A DNA stretch of 64,000 bases from VRUE01 sp963753585 (lineage in GTDB: Bacteria; Actinomycetota; Thermoleophilia; Solirubrobacterales; 70-9): contig CAVWCU010000001.1 in the NCBI GenBank assembly GCA_963753585.1, positions 620,001 to 684,000 of the forward strand, given 5' to 3'. A model generated the notes under the pieces. It ran no database searches, was not told the origin of the DNA, and was given only the letters and a program-made list of their open reading frames with translations. Shown piece by piece: positions 40,227-49,166 of the stretch (position 1 is the stretch's first letter; each line of letters opens with the position of its first letter). A program made the translations under genes and the position numbers.

Positions 40227-42437
40227 GTGGTCGAGGAGTTCGACTTTGCGGACGGAAATGGCGACGGCGCCGGGAACGGCAGCGCTGAGAGGGGAGAGGC
40301 GCCCCCGGCGCCGGACGTCGACCGCGAGCTGATCACCCGCGCCTTCGACTTCGCCTGCGATCGCCACGCCGACCAGCTGCGGCGATCGGGCGACGAGTTC
40401 ATCACCCACCCGGTGGGCGTCGCCCAGATCTGCGCCGGGATGCGACTCGACACCCAGACCCTCTGCGCCGCGCTCCTGCACGACACGGTCGAGGACACCA
40501 GTGCCAGCCTCGAGGAGATCGAGTCGGAGTTCGGCGCCGAGATAGCGCAGCTTGTCGACGGCGTCACCAAGCTGACCGGAATCACCTTCGAGAGTCGCGA
40601 CGAGCGCCAAGCGGAGAACTACCGCAAGATGATGGTGGCGATGGCCACCGACGTCCGGGTCATCCTGATCAAGCTGGCCGACCGCCTCCACAACATGCGC
40701 ACGCTCGGCGCGCTGCCGAAGCAAAAGCAGCTGGCCAAGGCTCGCGAGACACTGGAGATCTACGCCCCGCTGGCCCACCGGCTGGGGATCCACGCGATCA
40801 AGTGGGAGCTGGAGGACCTCGCCTTTTCCACCCTGCACCCGCGCAAGTACGCCGAGATCAAGCAGCTCGTCGCCCAACAGCGCGACGAGCGCGAGAACTA
40901 TGTCGAGGACGCGGGCAGCTTCCTCGCTGGCGAGCTGCGCCAGGTCGGGATCGAGGCGGAGATCTCCGGACGAGCCAAGCACTTCTACTCGATCTACACG
41001 AAGATGACCAAGAAGGGGCGCGAGTTCAACGAGATCTTCGACCTCACCGCGATGCGCGTGATCGTCGGTTCGGTCAAGGACTGCTACGGCGCGATCGGCG
41101 TCATCCACTCGCTCTGGAAGCCGCTGCCCGGTCGCTTCAAGGACTGGGTCGCGATGCCGAAGGCGAACATGTACCAGGCGCTGCACACGACGGTGATCGG
41201 GCCCGAGGGCAAGCCGCTGGAGATCCAGATCCGCACCGAGGAGATGCACAAGCTCGCCGAGTACGGGATCGCCGCTCACGTCGCCTACAAGGAGGGCGAG
41301 GTCGAGGACCCGCAGCGGGAGAAGATGACCTGGCTGCGGCAGCTGGTCGAGTCCGAGGGGGACCAGGACCCGGCCGAGTTCCTCGAGTCGCTCAAGGTCG
41401 ACCTCTTCGAGGAAGAGGTCTTCGTCTTCACCCCGAAGGGCGAGGTGAAGAGCCTCTCGGCCGGCTCGACTCCGCTCGACTTCGCCTACGCGGTCCACAC
41501 CGACGTCGGTCACGCCTGCGTCGGCGCCAAGGTCAACGGCTCGATCGTGCCCCTGCACTACCAGCTGCGCTCGGGCGACATCGTCGAGGTGCTGACCGCG
41601 AAGCAGAAGCGCGGTCCCTCTCGCGACTGGCTGAAGCTGGTGCGAACCAGCCGCGCACGCAACAAGATCCGCGCCTTCTTCAAAGAGGAGAGCCGCGAGG
41701 ACGCTGAGCGCAAGGGGCGCGAAGGCCTCGAGGAAGCCCTGCGTACACGCGGCCTGCCGATGCAGAAAGTGGCCGCCTCGCCGCTGCTGGTCGACGTGAT
41801 CCGCGAGATGGGCTTCCGCAAGGCGACCGAGTTCTACATCGCCCTCGGCCAGGGCAAGGTCTCGACCAAGGCGGTCGCCAACAAGCTGATGCAGCGGCTG
41901 AAAGAGGGGGAGGCGGTCGAGGAGGCCGATCCGCTCGGCCTCTCCACCCACCGCGAGGACAAGGCACGACGGACCAAGGATGCCGCCAACTTCGGAATCA
42001 AGGTCAAGGGTGCGTCGGGCAACGTCGCGGTGCGCCTCGCCAAGTGCTGCCGGCCGGTACCCGGCGACGAGATCGCCGGCTATGTCTCGCTCGGCCGCGG
42101 AATCACGATCCACCGCAACGACTGCAAGAACATGAAGGCGCTGAAGCGCGCGCCCGAACGCTTCGTCGACGTCGGCTGGGACGGTGACAACGAGTCCTCG
42201 TACCGGGTCGAGCTGCAGATCGACGCCTACGACCGCACTCGCCTGCTCGAGGACCTCTCGCGCACCTTCGCGGAGGCCGGGATCAACATCCTGGGTGCCA
42301 GCTGCATGACCAAGCACCCGATGGTGAAAAACCGCTTCGTGGTCGAGGTGGGCGACACCGAGCAGCTGAAGGCCTGCATCTCCCGCCTCAGGAACGTGGA
42401 GAGCGTATTTGACGCTTATCGAATAACTCCCTCCTGA
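40227..42437 (+). CDS. rel: Bifunctional (p)ppGpp synthetase/hydrolase Rel
   Basis: A 736-residue RelA/SpoT homologue. The hydrolase HD domain is intact (ALLHDTVEDTSASLEEIE, then KLADRLHNMRTLGAL). The synthetase domain has GRAKHFYSIYTKMTKK and FDLTAMRVIV. A TGS domain (VFVFTPKGEVKSLSAGSTPL) follows at about 395, then a conserved AKCCRPVPGDEIAGY helical/zinc-finger region, and a C-terminal ACT domain. This single enzyme makes and degrades the stringent-response alarmone, as is usual in actinobacteria. GTG 40227 is the best start; the N-terminus is short and acidic. Its stop lies in the left arm of a family C repeat. Confidence 0.96.
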   Translation: MVEEFDFADGNGDGAGNGSAERGEAPPAPDVDRELITRAFDFACDRHADQLRRSGDEFITHPVGVAQICAGMRLDTQTLCAALLHDTVEDTSASLEEIESEFGAEIAQLVDGVTKLTGITFESRDERQAENYRKMMVAMATDVRVILIKLADRLHNMRTLGALPKQKQLAKARETLEIYAPLAHRLGIHAIKWELEDLAFSTLHPRKYAEIKQLVAQQRDERENYVEDAGSFLAGELRQVGIEAEISGRAKHFYSIYTKMTKKGREFNEIFDLTAMRVIVGSVKDCYGAIGVIHSLWKPLPGRFKDWVAMPKANMYQALHTTVIGPEGKPLEIQIRTEEMHKLAEYGIAAHVAYKEGEVEDPQREKMTWLRQLVESEGDQDPAEFLESLKVDLFEEEVFVFTPKGEVKSLSAGSTPLDFAYAVHTDVGHACVGAKVNGSIVPLHYQLRSGDIVEVLTAKQKRGPSRDWLKLVRTSRARNKIRAFFKEESREDAERKGREGLEEALRTRGLPMQKVAASPLLVDVIREMGFRKATEFYIALGQGKVSTKAVANKLMQRLKEGEAVEEADPLGLSTHREDKARRTKDAANFGIKVKGASGNVAVRLAKCCRPVPGDEIAGYVSLGRGITIHRNDCKNMKALKRAPERFVDVGWDGDNESSYRVELQIDAYDRTRLLEDLSRTFAEAGINILGASCMTKHPMVKNRFVVEVGDTEQLKACISRLRNVESVFDAYRITPS

Positions 42438-42531
42438 GCGACAGCCAAGCAGATCAAGGACGCAGGGAGCGTGGCGTGCTCTGCACGCGAGCGACCGAGG
42501 ACGCCGATATGCGCCGGCTATCGCTCAGGAG
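42431..42531. repeat. Palindromic repeat element, family C copy 2
   Basis: The element occupies the gap between convergent rel and the lipid kinase gene. Arms at 42431-42446 (CTCCTGAGCGACAGCC) and 42516-42531 pair at 15 of 16 positions and contain the stop codons of both genes. Inside are the 24-base block identical to 9217-9240, a hairpin GCGTGC/GCACGC, and CGACCGAGGACGCCGATATG, shared almost exactly with the partial copy at 63957-64000. It is well placed as a bidirectional terminator. Confidence 0.8.
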
Positions 42532-43493
42532 ACGACGGTGAGCGCGCCGGGGTCGACCCTGAGCATGAGCTCGGTCTTCTCGCCGATGTAGTCGCCGTCG
42601 ACCTGGACGGGGAAGGGTCGCAGGACCCCGTCCTTGGTCTCTGAGACCGAGGAGATCGTGGCCTCGGCGATCCCAGCGAAGTGCTCGATCTGTCGGTGCT
42701 TGGCTGCTGGGCCTCGCTCGCCGAAGAGCCGGGCGATCAGCGTCGGCATGTCACGCGCCGCGGCGCGTTTGAGGACGCCGAGGGCCAGCGTCCCGTCGTC
42801 GATCGCGACGTCCTCGCAGACCCGGACCGGACTGCTGGCGAAGTAGGTGAAGGGGTCCGAGTTCTGGGCAAGCGCAGTTACGCCCTCGGCTTCCTCGCCG
42901 CCGCTGGTCCGCGCCCGCATCCGAACCGGGTTGACCAGGTAGGAGCGGTAGAAGGCCGAGACGGTGGCCCAGGTGTAGTAGTAGGGGCCGGCCCGTGACT
43001 TCAGCCTTGGATGGGCGTCGACCCGCTTGACCACGGTGGCGTCTATGCCGACCCCGCACGAGAAGACGAAGTGGCGACCATCGGCCATGCCGAGGTCGAT
43101 CTTCCGCGGCTGCCACTCGTCGACCATTGCAAGCAGGTGCTCGGTTGCGTCGACCACGTCGTTGGGGATGCCCAGCGTGCGGCAGACGACGTTGGTGGAG
43201 CCGCCCGGCAACACCGAGACCGGCACGTCGGTCCCCGCCAGCCCGTTCGCGACCTCGTTCAGGGTCCCGTCCCCGCCGAAGGCGACGACGATGTCGTAGC
43301 CGTGGTCGCGAACCTCCCGCCCGATCTCGGTCGCGTGGTTCTGCGCCTCAGTGTCGACGGTCTCGACCTCGTAACGCCCCTGCAACGCGTAGACCACGAG
43401 GTTCTTCAGCCGGTCCGACACCGTCGTCGCGTAGGGGTTGACGATCAGCAGCATCTGCTTCTTGGCGGAGCGGTGCCTACCCGGTCGCTTCAT
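42525..43493 (-). CDS. Diacylglycerol-kinase-family lipid kinase
   Basis: A 322-residue lipid kinase of the DagK/YegS group. LLIVNPYATTVSDRL opens the fold; FGGDGTLNEVANGL is the nucleotide-binding GGDG motif; VLPGGSTNVVCRTLGIP and FSCGVGIDATVVKRV follow. It phosphorylates diacylglycerol or a related lipid at the membrane surface. The mutated PGGTAND-like site reads PGGSTNV. Its ATG lies 17 bases inside the end of the MBL hydrolase gene. The stop is in the arm of the family C repeat. Confidence 0.9.
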   Translation of the reverse strand: MKRPGRHRSAKKQMLLIVNPYATTVSDRLKNLVVYALQGRYEVETVDTEAQNHATEIGREVRDHGYDIVVAFGGDGTLNEVANGLAGTDVPVSVLPGGSTNVVCRTLGIPNDVVDATEHLLAMVDEWQPRKIDLGMADGRHFVFSCGVGIDATVVKRVDAHPRLKSRAGPYYYTWATVSAFYRSYLVNPVRMRARTSGGEEAEGVTALAQNSDPFTYFASSPVRVCEDVAIDDGTLALGVLKRAAARDMPTLIARLFGERGPAAKHRQIEHFAGIAEATISSVSETKDGVLRPFPVQVDGDYIGEKTELMLRVDPGALTVVS

Positions 43494-44481
43494 ATCGGAT
43501 TACCTCCCCGTCGTCGACTTCGCGCACGCGTCCTTCGTTGACCAGAAGGTCGGCGTGGCCAATCACCTCCGAGAGGGTGAGAAAGGCCTGGGTGACGGCG
43601 ACGTTGCCCCAGATCGCCTGGGCGAGCTCGTAGCCGCTGCGCGCCTGCTCGGCGATCAGTTTGTAGATCTTCTCCTTGCGGCGGTCGTGCCCGGCGATAC
43701 GGCTGTCGATCAGGGCGACGTGGTCGGTGATCGGCTCGCCGTGGCCGGAGAGGACGATCTCGGCCGGCATCTCACGGGTCTTGCGCATCGACTCGATGTA
43801 GGTGACCAGAGCCTGCGGGCGCCCCTCGGATCCGTCGAGCGGCGGTGAGATCAGTGGGTTCGAAGAGATGTGGGCGATCAGGTGGTCGGCGGCTATCAGG
43901 ATGCGCCGCGCCTCGTCCCAGAAGATCGTGTCGGAGGGGCTGTGCCCAGGGCGGTGGATCGCCTGCAGGGTGCGGTCTCGGAAAGCAATCTCCTCGCCGT
44001 CGGCAAGCGGTTTCGTGACCGTCACCTGTGAGCCCCAGGCGCGGAAGCTGCGGGAGACGCTTCGTAGGGCTGCCGTGACCTCCTCGGGAATGCCGTTGCG
44101 CAGCATCAGCTCCACGGCGAGACGGTCCTCGACCTCGGCATCCTCGTCGAAGTTCGCCAACCGGTCGCTGGCGATGCCGAGCGCCGCCACCTCGGCGCCG
44201 GAGCGCTGGACGACGATCTCGACCAGGCCGAGGTGGTCGATGTGCTGGTGGGTGACGATGACCAACTCGAGGTCGTCAATCGAGTGGCCGCGCTCGCCCA
44301 GCTGCGACTGCAGCTCGTCCAGCGCCTTGCCCGAGTTGGGCCCGGTGTCGACCAGGGTTAGCGGTTCGTCCTCGATCAGGTAGCAGTTGACCCGCCCGAC
44401 GGCGAACGGAGTTGGGATGCGTAGGCAGTGGATGCCGGCTAGCGCCGCCTGCTCCAGAGCCTGCTCGGGGGTGAGCGTCAC
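43477..44481 (-). CDS. Metallo-beta-lactamase fold hydrolase
   Basis: A 334-residue MBL-fold protein. The metal motif is THQHIDHLG (HxHxDH), with IHRPGHSPSDTIFW, AADHLIAHIS and LSGHGEPITDH completing the set. The C-terminal ~80 residues contain a helical/winged segment (AEQARSGYELAQAIWGNVAV) found in LACTB2-like and other MBL thioesterase/nuclease proteins. Substrate not assignable. GTG 44481 overlaps the stop of the phosphohexomutase gene (GTGA). The gene overlaps the lipid kinase by 17 bases. Confidence 0.85.
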   Translation of the reverse strand: MTLTPEQALEQAALAGIHCLRIPTPFAVGRVNCYLIEDEPLTLVDTGPNSGKALDELQSQLGERGHSIDDLELVIVTHQHIDHLGLVEIVVQRSGAEVAALGIASDRLANFDEDAEVEDRLAVELMLRNGIPEEVTAALRSVSRSFRAWGSQVTVTKPLADGEEIAFRDRTLQAIHRPGHSPSDTIFWDEARRILIAADHLIAHISSNPLISPPLDGSEGRPQALVTYIESMRKTREMPAEIVLSGHGEPITDHVALIDSRIAGHDRRKEKIYKLIAEQARSGYELAQAIWGNVAVTQAFLTLSEVIGHADLLVNEGRVREVDDGEVIRYEATG

Positions 44482-45859
44482 GCGCGGATGAGCCCCAGGA
44501 CCTCGTCGCGCTTGGCCTCCATGTCCTCGCGCGAGACCAGCGACTCGAGGTTGAGCCGCAGCAGCGGCTCGGTGTTGGAGGGGCGGACGTTGAAGTGCCA
44601 CTCGGGATAATCGACCGAGATCCCGTCGAGGGTCGTCTGCTCGCCGTCGCCGTAGCGCTCGGCGATCTCGGCCATCTTCGCCTCCTGGTCGGCGACCTCG
44701 GAGTTGATCTCGCCGGAGATGAAGTAGCGCGAGCGGAACTCCGCCATCAGCTCGGCGAGCGAGCGGCCCTCGACCGAGAGCAGCTCCAGCATCAGCAGTG
44801 CCGGGATCGTTCCCGAGTCGGCGCACCAGAAGTCACGGAAGTAGTAGTGGCCGGAGACCTCGCCGCCGAAGACTGCGCCCTCCTCGCGCATCCGAGCCTT
44901 GAAGAAGGCGTGGCCGACGCGGGAGAGGGCGGAGCGCCCCCCTCGGCGGCGATGAGGTCGGGCACCGCGCGGCTGGAGCGCGGGTCGTAGAGGATCGTCG
45001 CCCCTGGGGTTTTCGCCAGTGCCGCCCGGGCGAGCAGGGCGCAGACGAAGTCGCCGTCGCAGAACTCGCCGCTGCCGTCGATGAAGAAGCAGCGGTCGGC
45101 GTCGCCGTCCCAGGCGATGCCGAGGTCAGCGCCGCTTGCCCGCACCCGTTCGATGATCATCTGCCGGTTCTCCGGCAGCAGTGGGTTGGGTTCGTGGTCG
45201 GGGAACTCGCCGTCGGGCTGGAAGTACATCTCCTCCAGGTCGAGGCCGAGGCCGTGCAGGGTCGGCCCGACCATCGGCCCGGCCATGCCGTTGCCGCCGT
45301 CGACGACGACCACCATCGGCCTAACCGACCGTGGTTCGATGAAAGAGAGAGCATGGGCGCGGAACTCGTCCCAGACATCGACCTCCTCCAGGGAGCCGCC
45401 GCCGGGCGCGTGCCCAAGTCCAGCTTCGATCTCCGCCTTGACGTCGCCGATCCCGGCGTCGCCGGAGAGGGGCAACGCGCCCTCGCGGACCAGCTTCACC
45501 CCGGTGTACGCCTTCGGGTTGTGCGAAGCGGTGACCATCGCGCCGCCATCGAGCTCGCGCGAGCCGACCAGGTGGTAGAGCATCTCGGTTGCGACCATCC
45601 CGGCGTCGAGCACGGTGGCACCCTCGAAGATCAGGCCGTCCCGCAACTCGGCGGCCATCACCGGCGCGGTGAGGCGCATGTCGCGGCCGAGGCCGATCCG
45701 CAGCTCGCCCGGCTGCTTGTCGCGCAAGCGTGCCAGCACGCGAGCGAAGGCGCGGCCGATCGCGTGTGCGGTCGTCTCGTCCATCTCGGAGCCGTGCAGC
45801 CCGCGAATGTCATAGGCCTTGAAGATCCCAGGAGGGGCCAGGGTCGGTTGCTCGCTCAA
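44478..45859 (-). pseudogene. Phosphomannomutase/phosphoglucomutase, frameshifted
   Basis: Two frames together make one alpha-D-phosphohexomutase. Frame one (from ATG 45859) has FKAYDIRGLHGSEMDE, the phosphoserine loop MVTASHNPKAYTGVKL, the metal loop IAWDGDADRCFFIDG and ILYDPRSSRAVPDLI. Frame two resumes RVGHAFFKARMREEGAVFGG, then SGHYYFRDFW and the phosphate-binding FNVRPSNTEPLLRLN. The shift falls in a run of six G (coding strand) near 44937-44942; seven would restore the frame as EGGRSALSRVGH. This is most likely a homopolymer assembly error, since all four catalytic loops are kept. The enzyme interconverts hexose 1- and 6-phosphates. It overlaps the HIT gene and the MBL gene. Confidence 0.9.
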
Positions 45860-46344
45860 AAAGCCCCCTTCAGCGCCTCGTAGCTCTGCTCGAGCGTCTG
45901 CGGCATCACTTTGGTGTCGGCGATCACGGGCATGAAGTTGGTGTCGCCGCCCCAGCGCGGGACGACGTGCATGTGGATGTGGTGCTCGACCCCGGCGCCG
46001 GCGACACGGCCCTGGTTGAAGCCGACGTTGTAGCCGTGCGGGTCGTAGACGTCTTCCAGCCGGCTCATCGCCCGCTGCGCCAGGGCCATCATCTCCGCCA
46101 CGGTCTCGGCGGGCAGGTTTTGGATCCTGCCGATGTGCTCGTACGGCGCCACCATCAAGTGGCCGTTGGTGTAGGGGAAGAGGTTGAGGATGACGAAGCA
46201 GCTCTCGCCCCTGTGCACGATCAGGGACGCCTCGTCGTCACCTGCGGCCGGCTTGGCGCAGAAGATGCACTCCTCCTCGATGTCCTTCGCTGCGTCCTTC
46301 ACGTAGGCGAGGCGCCAGGGCGCCCAGATGCGGAAATTGGCCAC
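45856..46344 (-). CDS. HIT family hydrolase
   Basis: A 162-residue HIT (histidine triad) protein. The triad is HHIHMHVVPRW; a zinc-like pair CIFC lies near residue 27; ILNLFPYTNGHLMVAPYEHI is the nucleotide-binding strand. It resembles actinobacterial Ap4A phosphorylase/AP4A hydrolase-type HIT proteins. Its TGA overlaps the ATG of the phosphohexomutase gene downstream (ATGA). Confidence 0.93.
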   Translation of the reverse strand: MANFRIWAPWRLAYVKDAAKDIEEECIFCAKPAAGDDEASLIVHRGESCFVILNLFPYTNGHLMVAPYEHIGRIQNLPAETVAEMMALAQRAMSRLEDVYDPHGYNVGFNQGRVAGAGVEHHIHMHVVPRWGGDTNFMPVIADTKVMPQTLEQSYEALKGAF

Positions 46345-46356
46345 GGGTGTTGGAGG

Positions 46357-47364
46357 CTATAGCCAACCGCGACGGCGGAAGTAGCCGACCATGCCGACCA
46401 GCATCGCGACCATCGCGCCGAGGAGGATCCAGAAAGCGGTCGAGTCTCCCTCGCCCGGAACGTGCACGTTCGCCCCCCAGATGCTGGCGATCAGGGTCAG
46501 CGGCAAGACGATGACGGTGATCGAAGTGAGGACGCGGAGGATGTCGTTGACCCGGTGGGAGATCACCGACTCGTTGGTCTCGGCCAGCGCCTCGACCACC
46601 TCCTTGTAGTTCTCGAGCATGTCCCAGATCCGCTCGTGGGCGTCGACGATGTCGTCGAAGTAGATCTCCAGGTCGAGGTCGGTCGCGAGGTAGCGCTGCT
46701 TGACCTTCTCCAGGTCGCGCAGCACCGGCCGCTGCGGCCGGATCACTTTGCGGAAGTTGATGATCTCCTGCTTGACGTTGGAGATGTCGCGCACAACCTC
46801 CTCCGAGCGCCCCTCGAAGATGTCGTCCTCGAGTGCGTCGAGCTTGTTGCCGATCTTGCGCAGCATCGGGAAGCAGTAGTCGAAGCTGTCGTCGACCAGC
46901 CGGTAGAGCAGGTAGCCCGAGCCGCGCGAGAAGAGCTGCTCGCGAAGCTCCTCCTTGGCCCGGCAGCGCTCGAAGAGATACTCGACCGGCTGCAGCGGCT
47001 GGTTGGGGATCGTCACCACGTAGCCGGGCCCGACGAAGAGGTCGAGCTCACCGGTGCCCAGCCGCCCGGCGGCGGGGTCGAAGACGGGGAAGTGCAGGAC
47101 GATGAAGAGGTAGTCGTCGTAGACGTCGATCTTCGGCCGCTGGTTGCGCGAGAGCACGTCCTCGAGGTCGAGGGCGTGGAAGTCGAAGCTCTGCTCCAGC
47201 CACTCGCGCTCCAGCGCGCCCGGCTGCTCGATGTTGACCCAGCGCAGGCCGGAAGCGTCGATCTGCTCGACGCGCGGTGCCTGTGGCTCAGCCTGCGCCG
47301 CGGGATGAGCCGGCTCGCCGCGCCGCGGGACCCGCCGCAGCCTCGGCTTCGGAAGGTTCGGCAT
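46357..47364 (-). CDS. CorA-family divalent cation transporter with GAN in place of GMN
   Basis: A 335-residue CorA-like protein: a long cytoplasmic alpha/beta and helical domain (KIDVYDDYLFIVLHFPVFDP; LEDDIFEGRSEEVVRDISNV), then two C-terminal helices (ITVIVLPLTLIASIWGANVH and TAFWILLGAMVAMLVGMVGY). The signature loop after the first helix is usually YGMN; here it reads WGANVHVPGEG. That loop is part of the Mg2+ entry, and variants can change ion choice (for example ZntB has GVN). Predicted pentameric Mg2+/Co2+ or other divalent channel. Starts at ATG 47364. Confidence 0.87.
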   Translation of the reverse strand: MPNLPKPRLRRVPRRGEPAHPAAQAEPQAPRVEQIDASGLRWVNIEQPGALEREWLEQSFDFHALDLEDVLSRNQRPKIDVYDDYLFIVLHFPVFDPAAGRLGTGELDLFVGPGYVVTIPNQPLQPVEYLFERCRAKEELREQLFSRGSGYLLYRLVDDSFDYCFPMLRKIGNKLDALEDDIFEGRSEEVVRDISNVKQEIINFRKVIRPQRPVLRDLEKVKQRYLATDLDLEIYFDDIVDAHERIWDMLENYKEVVEALAETNESVISHRVNDILRVLTSITVIVLPLTLIASIWGANVHVPGEGDSTAFWILLGAMVAMLVGMVGYFRRRGWL

Positions 47365-47470
47365 CGTTTTGGCCTATCAGCTCGGCGGGCATGGACGCAC
47401 TAGGTTAGCCGCCGGCCCAAGTGCCGGCTGCACGAGAACGCCCCTGGTAAGGTTCATGCCTACATAAGCG

Positions 47471-47587
47471 CCACATCAAGAGGGGTGGAGGGACTGGCCC
47501 GTAGAAGCCCCGGCAACCATCTCGAACCTTCGGGTTCGGGGCAGGTGCCAACTCCAGCAGGTTGTCGTAGAGGCCTGGAAGATGTGG
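47471..47587 (+). promoter_or_regulatory. SAM-I type riboswitch aptamer
   Basis: An S-box-like aptamer. P1 is CCACATC (47471-47477) with GATGTGG (47581-47587). The core shows GGAGGGACTGGCCCG, GAAGCCCCGGCAACC and GGTGCCAACTCC, the hallmarks of the SAM-I family, with a CGAACCTTCGGGTTCG hairpin as P3 and a CCAG...CTGG P4. It lies upstream of the threonine-synthase-like gene, which implies that gene is switched off when S-adenosylmethionine is plentiful. SAM-IV/SAM-I variants cannot be excluded by eye. Confidence 0.92.
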
Positions 47588-47602
47588 GGGACGTCCGATC
47601 GG

Positions 47603-47632
47603 ACCTCTGCCCCACAAAGGCGGAGGTTTTTT
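47603..47632 (+). terminator. Riboswitch-controlled intrinsic terminator
   Basis: ACCTCTGCC (47603-47611) pairs with GGCGGAGGT (47619-47627) and is followed by six T (47627-47632). The 3' strand of P1 (TGTGGGG, 47583-47589) can pair with CCCCACA (47610-47616) to form an antiterminator. With SAM bound, P1 forms, the antiterminator is lost and transcription stops. Confidence 0.85.
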
Positions 47633-47657
47633 CTTTGGCAATGGAAAGCGAGATCGG

Positions 47658-48890
47658 ATGGCAATCGAGAACCTGAAGTGCAAGGAGTGCGGGGCGACGT
47701 ACGACCTCGGCGCTAATTTCGCCTGCGAGAACTGCTTCGGGCCGCTCGAAGTCGCCTATGACTTCTCCGGTCTCGACCCGCACGAGACAAAGCGCAAGAT
47801 CCAAGCCGGCTCGCAGGGAATCTGGCGCTACGCCGACTTCCTCCCCTTCGAGGGGCGCCCCGGCGACCCGCTCGAGCCGGGCCTGACGCCGTTGCTGCGT
47901 GCCGACCGGCTCGCCGAGCGCCTCGGACTCGATGCCGAGCTCTGGATCAAGAACGACGCCGCCAACCCGACCCACTCCTTCAAGGACCGCGTCGTCGCGG
48001 TCGCGGTCGCCAAGGCACAGGAGCTGGGCTTCGACACGGTCGCCTGCGCCTCGACCGGCAACCTCGCCAACGCGGTCGCCGCCCATGCCGCCGCCGCCGG
48101 CCTGCGTTCCTACGTCTTCGTTCCCGCCAACCTCGAGGAGCAGAAGCTGCTCGCGACCGGCATTTACGGCACGAACCTGGTTGGCGTTCGCGGCAACTAC
48201 GACGACGTCAACCGCCTCTGCACCCAGCTCGCCGAAACGCGGCCCTGGGCCTTCGTCAACGTCAACCTGCGTCCCTACTACGCCGAGGGCTCGAAGACGC
48301 TCGCCTACGAGACGGCCGAGCAGCTGGGCTGGGAGCTGCCGGATCGGGTGGTCTGCCCGATCGCCTCGGGATCGCTCTTCACCAAGGTCGGCCGCGGCTT
48401 CCAGGAGTGGCTGGACATCGGTCTGGTCGAGGGAGAACAGCCGGTCTTCAACGGCGCCCAGGCGCAGGGCTGCAGCCCGGTCGCCACCGCGTTCGCCGAA
48501 GGCTGGGACGTCTGCAAGCCCCAGCGCCCCGACACGATCGCCAAGAGCCTCGCGATCGGCGACCCGGCCGACGGCCCCTACGCGGTCGAGCATGCTCGCC
48601 GCACCAAGGGCGCGATCGACTCGGTCACCGACGAGGAGATCCGCGACGGGATCAGCCTGCTGGCCGAGACGACCGGGATCTTCACCGAGACCGCGGGCGG
48701 CGTCACGATCGGTGTGCTGGCGAAGCTGGCCGGGCGTGGCGAGATCGCCGCCGGCGAGCGGGTCGTCGTCTACATAACGGGCGAGGGGCTGAAGACCCTC
48801 GACGCCACCCGCGATAGGTTCCGCATGCACGAGATCGACCCCGACCTCGACAGCTTCGAGGCCGAGTTCCGCCAGGAGGTAGCCGTCTGA
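47658..48890 (+). CDS. Threonine-synthase-like PLP enzyme under SAM riboswitch (possible homocysteine-forming enzyme)
   Basis: A 410-residue fold-type II PLP enzyme. Residues 7-33 hold a zinc-ribbon-like CKECGATYDL...CENCFG. The PLP lysine is K109 in NPTHSFKDRVV; STGNLANAVAAHAAAAG is the phosphate-contact helix; VVCPIASGSLFTKVGRGF is the cofactor phosphate loop. General resemblance is to threonine synthase, which acts on O-phosphohomoserine. Two facts argue against simple threonine synthesis: SAM riboswitch control, and the MoaD/ThiS-like carrier gene starting on its last base. A sulfur-transfer reaction giving homocysteine from O-phosphohomoserine would fit, by analogy with CysO-CysM. This is inference. 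ATG 47658 has only a weak ribosome site. Confidence 0.85.
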   Translation: MAIENLKCKECGATYDLGANFACENCFGPLEVAYDFSGLDPHETKRKIQAGSQGIWRYADFLPFEGRPGDPLEPGLTPLLRADRLAERLGLDAELWIKNDAANPTHSFKDRVVAVAVAKAQELGFDTVACASTGNLANAVAAHAAAAGLRSYVFVPANLEEQKLLATGIYGTNLVGVRGNYDDVNRLCTQLAETRPWAFVNVNLRPYYAEGSKTLAYETAEQLGWELPDRVVCPIASGSLFTKVGRGFQEWLDIGLVEGEQPVFNGAQAQGCSPVATAFAEGWDVCKPQRPDTIAKSLAIGDPADGPYAVEHARRTKGAIDSVTDEEIRDGISLLAETTGIFTETAGGVTIGVLAKLAGRGEIAAGERVVVYITGEGLKTLDATRDRFRMHEIDPDLDSFEAEFRQEVAV

Positions 48891-49162
48891 TGTCAGTCAC
48901 CGTGAAGATCCCGACCCAGCTGCGTGGCGCGACCGGGGGCCAGGCAGAGCTTGAGGTCGCAGGCTCGACCGTCGGCGAGGTCCTCGACGCGGTCTTCGAG
49001 ACGCACGACGGCCTGCGCGAGCGGATCACCCAGGACGGCGACCTTCGCCGCTTCGTCAACGTCTACGTCAGCGGCGAGGACATCCGTTTCCAGGAGGGGC
49101 TGGCGACCCAGATCGACGACGGCGCAGAGGTCACGATTTTGCCCGCCGTTGCGGGCGGCTGA
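48890..49162 (+). CDS. MoaD/ThiS-like sulfur carrier protein
   Basis: A 90-residue beta-grasp protein: VTVKIPTQLRGATGGQAELE at the start, RRFVNVYVSGEDIRFQEGLA in the middle, and the di-glycine C-terminus ...VTILPAVAGG that is activated and thiocarboxylated in MoaD, ThiS and CysO. Its ATG overlaps the stop of the threonine-synthase-like gene (TGATG), so the two are translated together under one SAM riboswitch. No molybdopterin or thiazole genes are near, making a role in amino-acid sulfur transfer more likely. No MoeB/ThiF activator or Mec-type protease is in the window. Confidence 0.88.
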   Translation: MSVTVKIPTQLRGATGGQAELEVAGSTVGEVLDAVFETHDGLRERITQDGDLRRFVNVYVSGEDIRFQEGLATQIDDGAEVTILPAVAGG

Positions 49163-49166
49163 TCGC

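Noticed and set aside
40152..42317. 721-codon minus-strand open frame opposite rel
   Set aside because: The entire frame is antisense to a gene with all Rel domains intact; its product has no motif. It is a shadow.
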